Assembly (NCBI GenBank): GCA_964463915.1
Contig: CAYXEH010000055.1
Span: forward strand, 1-15,926
Reading direction: 5' to 3'
Source: PUPG01 sp964463915
Lineage (GTDB): Bacteria; Bacteroidota; Bacteroidia; Bacteroidales; UBA7960
Length of the DNA: 15,926 nt
The position numbers and the translations under genes were made by a program. This document shows, piece after piece, positions 14,187-15,926 of this stretch; position 1 is the stretch's first letter, and every line of letters begins with the position of its first letter. Under the pieces are notes generated by a model, which was not told where the DNA came from, searched no databases, and saw nothing but the letters and a program-made list of their open reading frames with translations.

Positions 14187-15299
14187 ATGAAAAACAAAAC
14201 AGCGAAATACCAGGACAGGGAAATTGAGCTGATTAATCCCAAAGAACCGTTTAACAGGGACTTTTTTCACAAGCTGCCCAAGACGGATCTGCATGTGCAT
14301 CTTGACGGATCATTACGCCCGGAAACCATCCTGGAATTGGCGCAGAAAGATGGGACGAACATTGGCGCCACCACCCTCAAACAACTGGAGAAAACTCTTC
14401 AACCCGGGAAAACCCATGAATCCCTCAATCAATATCTCAAAGCCTTTGATCTGACGCTGAAAGTACTTCAGACTGAAGAAGCTTTGTACCGTGTGGCTTA
14501 TGAATTGGCTGAGGATTGCGCCAAAGAAAACGTACGATATATCGAAGTCAGGTATTCCCCCATACTTCACACGCAGAAAGGCCTTCCTGTTTCCACCATC
14601 CTGGAGGCCGTGATAGAAGGCCTCAAAGATGCGGAACGGGATTTTGATATTACCACTGGGGTAATTGTTTGTGGAATACGAAACATCTCCCCGGAGGTCA
14701 GTTTACAAATGGCCGAACTGGCCGTGGCGTTTAAGAACAGGGGCGTGGTTGGATTTGACCTGGCTGGTGCCGAGTACAATTATCCTGCGCGTGACCACCT
14801 TGAATCCTTCAATCTCATCCTGTCAAACAATGTCAATGTGACCATTCATGCCGGAGAAGCTTACGGTCCCGATAGCATTCATCAGGCTCTTCACTATTGC
14901 GGTGCCCACCGGGTGGGTCACGGAACCCGCCTGAAAGAAGACGGCGACTTGCTTAACTACGTTAACGATCACCGTATCCCCTTGGAGGTTTGTCTTTCAA
15001 GCAATGTCCAGACGCAGGCCACCAGAACCATGGAAAACCATCCGTTTAAATTCTATCTCGATCTTGGGTTACGGGTGACTCTGAATACAGACAACCGGTT
15101 GGTAACCAAGACCACCATGACGGATGAATACTACCTGGCCTATAAAAATTTCAACCTGAGCCCCCAGAACATTCTTGACCTCCTGATCAATGGGGTAAAA
15201 TCCGCCTTCATTCCTTTCGAGTATAGAAAGTGGTTCCTTCGTGATGTGAGACAACAGGCCATTGAACTGATCAACGGGTATGAAAAGGAGGCGCAGTGA
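14187..15299 (+). CDS. add: adenosine deaminase
   Basis: Adenosine deaminase hydrolyses adenosine (and usually deoxyadenosine) to inosine plus ammonia in purine salvage. The 370-residue protein has the metal-dependent amidohydrolase motifs in order: KTDLHVHLDGS with His36 and His38, HAGEAYGPDS with His221 and general acid Glu224, HRVGHGTRL with His245, SSNVQT, and TLNTDNRL with metal ligand Asp302. The next residue is Asn303, where mouse and E. coli enzymes have Asp; the NTDN version is familiar from a subset of bacterial ADAs. An N-terminal extension of about 25 residues precedes the first beta strand. The start is ATG after AT-rich DNA without Shine-Dalgarno. It follows the ACTAAC repeats and lies 80 bp before the exosortase gene. 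Cytoplasmic. Adenine deaminase is less likely given the overall motif set. Confidence 0.93.
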   Translation: MKNKTAKYQDREIELINPKEPFNRDFFHKLPKTDLHVHLDGSLRPETILELAQKDGTNIGATTLKQLEKTLQPGKTHESLNQYLKAFDLTLKVLQTEEALYRVAYELAEDCAKENVRYIEVRYSPILHTQKGLPVSTILEAVIEGLKDAERDFDITTGVIVCGIRNISPEVSLQMAELAVAFKNRGVVGFDLAGAEYNYPARDHLESFNLILSNNVNVTIHAGEAYGPDSIHQALHYCGAHRVGHGTRLKEDGDLLNYVNDHRIPLEVCLSSNVQTQATRTMENHPFKFYLDLGLRVTLNTDNRLVTKTTMTDEYYLAYKNFNLSPQNILDLLINGVKSAFIPFEYRKWFLRDVRQQAIELINGYEKEAQ

Positions 15300-15379
15300 T
15301 GTTTATTCTGCCTGACTCAGGAAGGGACGGCAAACCAACAACGCAGGAATAATGACCGTAAATTTTTAAAATTTGGCGC

Positions 15380-15926
15380 ATGAATCGTCGCAGAGATTTT
15401 ATTGGCCGCATGGCATCCGGGCTAAGGGAAATTTGGTCCGCAGCAGGCAATGTCTTTTTGTTTATTTTGATTACACTGGCGTTTCATTTTATCTGGAAAA
15501 TTTTTCAGGAACAGATAGAGCAAGCCGCTGTCATTGTTTTCCTGGGTGACTGGTTTGCCACAAGGGCTTATAACGTGGCTGACTGGATACAGCAGCACCT
15601 GCTCGGGATGACTTATGCAACAGCCGATCCCAATGTTTTTAAATTTCCCGGCAAAGGGTCCATCATTATCAATGAGAGTTGTTCCGGGCTGAAACAATTT
15701 TACCAGGTTTTGGTACTTTTCCTGATATTTCCCGGCCCCTGGCGACACAAAGCGTGGTTCATACCTGTCAGCCTGCTGATTATGTATTGGACCAATATTT
15801 TTCGCGTGGTAATGCTGTCTCTGGTGATGGCTTACATACCGCAACATTGGGATTTCACCCACGACTGGGTGCTGCGGCCGTTTTTCTATGTAGTGCTGTT
15901 CGCATTATGGATATGGTGGGTGGAAA
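15380..15926 (+). CDS. exosortase/archaeosortase family protein, 3' end beyond window
   Basis: The ATG at 15380 opens a frame that stays open for 182 codons to the window edge. Hydrophobic stretches near 24-40, 110-118, 127-138, 143-152 and 168-181 indicate a multi-spanning inner-membrane protein. The transpeptidase-like catalytic triad of the family is visible: Cys101 in INESCSGLKQFYQ, Arg142 in TNIFRVVMLSL and His161 in FTHDWVLRPFFY. Exosortases recognise short C-terminal sorting tails on exported proteins and process them at the membrane. Members in Bacteroidota form several subfamilies; I cannot tell which one. The C-terminus is missing because of the window, not necessarily because of mutation. 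It lies 80 bp after add on the same strand. Confidence 0.85.
   Translation, partial: MNRRRDFIGRMASGLREIWSAAGNVFLFILITLAFHFIWKIFQEQIEQAAVIVFLGDWFATRAYNVADWIQQHLLGMTYATADPNVFKFPGKGSIIINESCSGLKQFYQVLVLFLIFPGPWRHKAWFIPVSLLIMYWTNIFRVVMLSLVMAYIPQHWDFTHDWVLRPFFYVVLFALWIWWVE

Noticed and set aside
15422..15862. 146-codon minus-strand ORF
   Set aside because: It overlaps the exosortase-family frame, which has the catalytic Cys, Arg and His and clear membrane segments. The antisense frame has no recognisable features.

Overview
The window looks like a chromosomal segment from the phylum Bacteroidota, probably Bacteroidales-like. The reasons are: start codons lack Shine-Dalgarno sequences (mnmG, rnr, rpiB and add are preceded by AT-rich, non-GGAGG leaders); several intergenic regions carry the Bacteroidota -7 promoter element TAnnTTTG; and gene content includes a DUF4175 coiled-coil membrane protein, a LytTR response regulator and an exosortase-family protein. 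A run of exactly 100 Ns (12208-12307) shows this is a scaffolded draft assembly or MAG.

The main result is that the window appears to hold the chromosomal replication origin region. The 734-bp gene-free stretch 9359-10092 is very AT-rich. It contains five exact DnaA boxes (TTATTCACA, TTATCCACA and TTTTCCACA types) plus near matches, on both strands. These flank a 65-bp stretch that is about 90% AT and a long interrupted hairpin. A perfect 16-bp parS palindrome (TGTTCCACGTGGAACA) lies at 32-47, about 9.6 kb away, directly after the mnmG stop codon. Gene orientation flips at the putative oriC: left of it five of six genes read leftward, and right of it every protein gene reads rightward. That is the layout expected around an origin.

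Left arm (1-9358): a tightly packed leftward operon reads DUF4175 protein, a small degenerate ATPase-like protein, ybeY (16S rRNA maturation) and mnmG (tRNA wobble-uridine modification). Divergent from it is rnr (RNase R), which converges on a LytTR response regulator across a strong bidirectional terminator. RNA maturation and decay (MnmG, YbeY, RNase R) is a common theme here.

Right arm (10093-15926): rpiB (sugar-phosphate isomerase) and a LutB-type iron-sulfur lactate-oxidation protein form a pair. Then come a hairpin-rich tandem-repeat array containing the assembly gap, and a leftward tRNA-Ala(GGC) with its own promoter and terminator. Next is a rightward run of thpR (RNA 2',3'-cyclic phosphodiesterase), a fructosamine-kinase-family gene, a second short repeat array, add (adenosine deaminase), and the 5' part of an exosortase/archaeosortase-family membrane protease cut by the window end.
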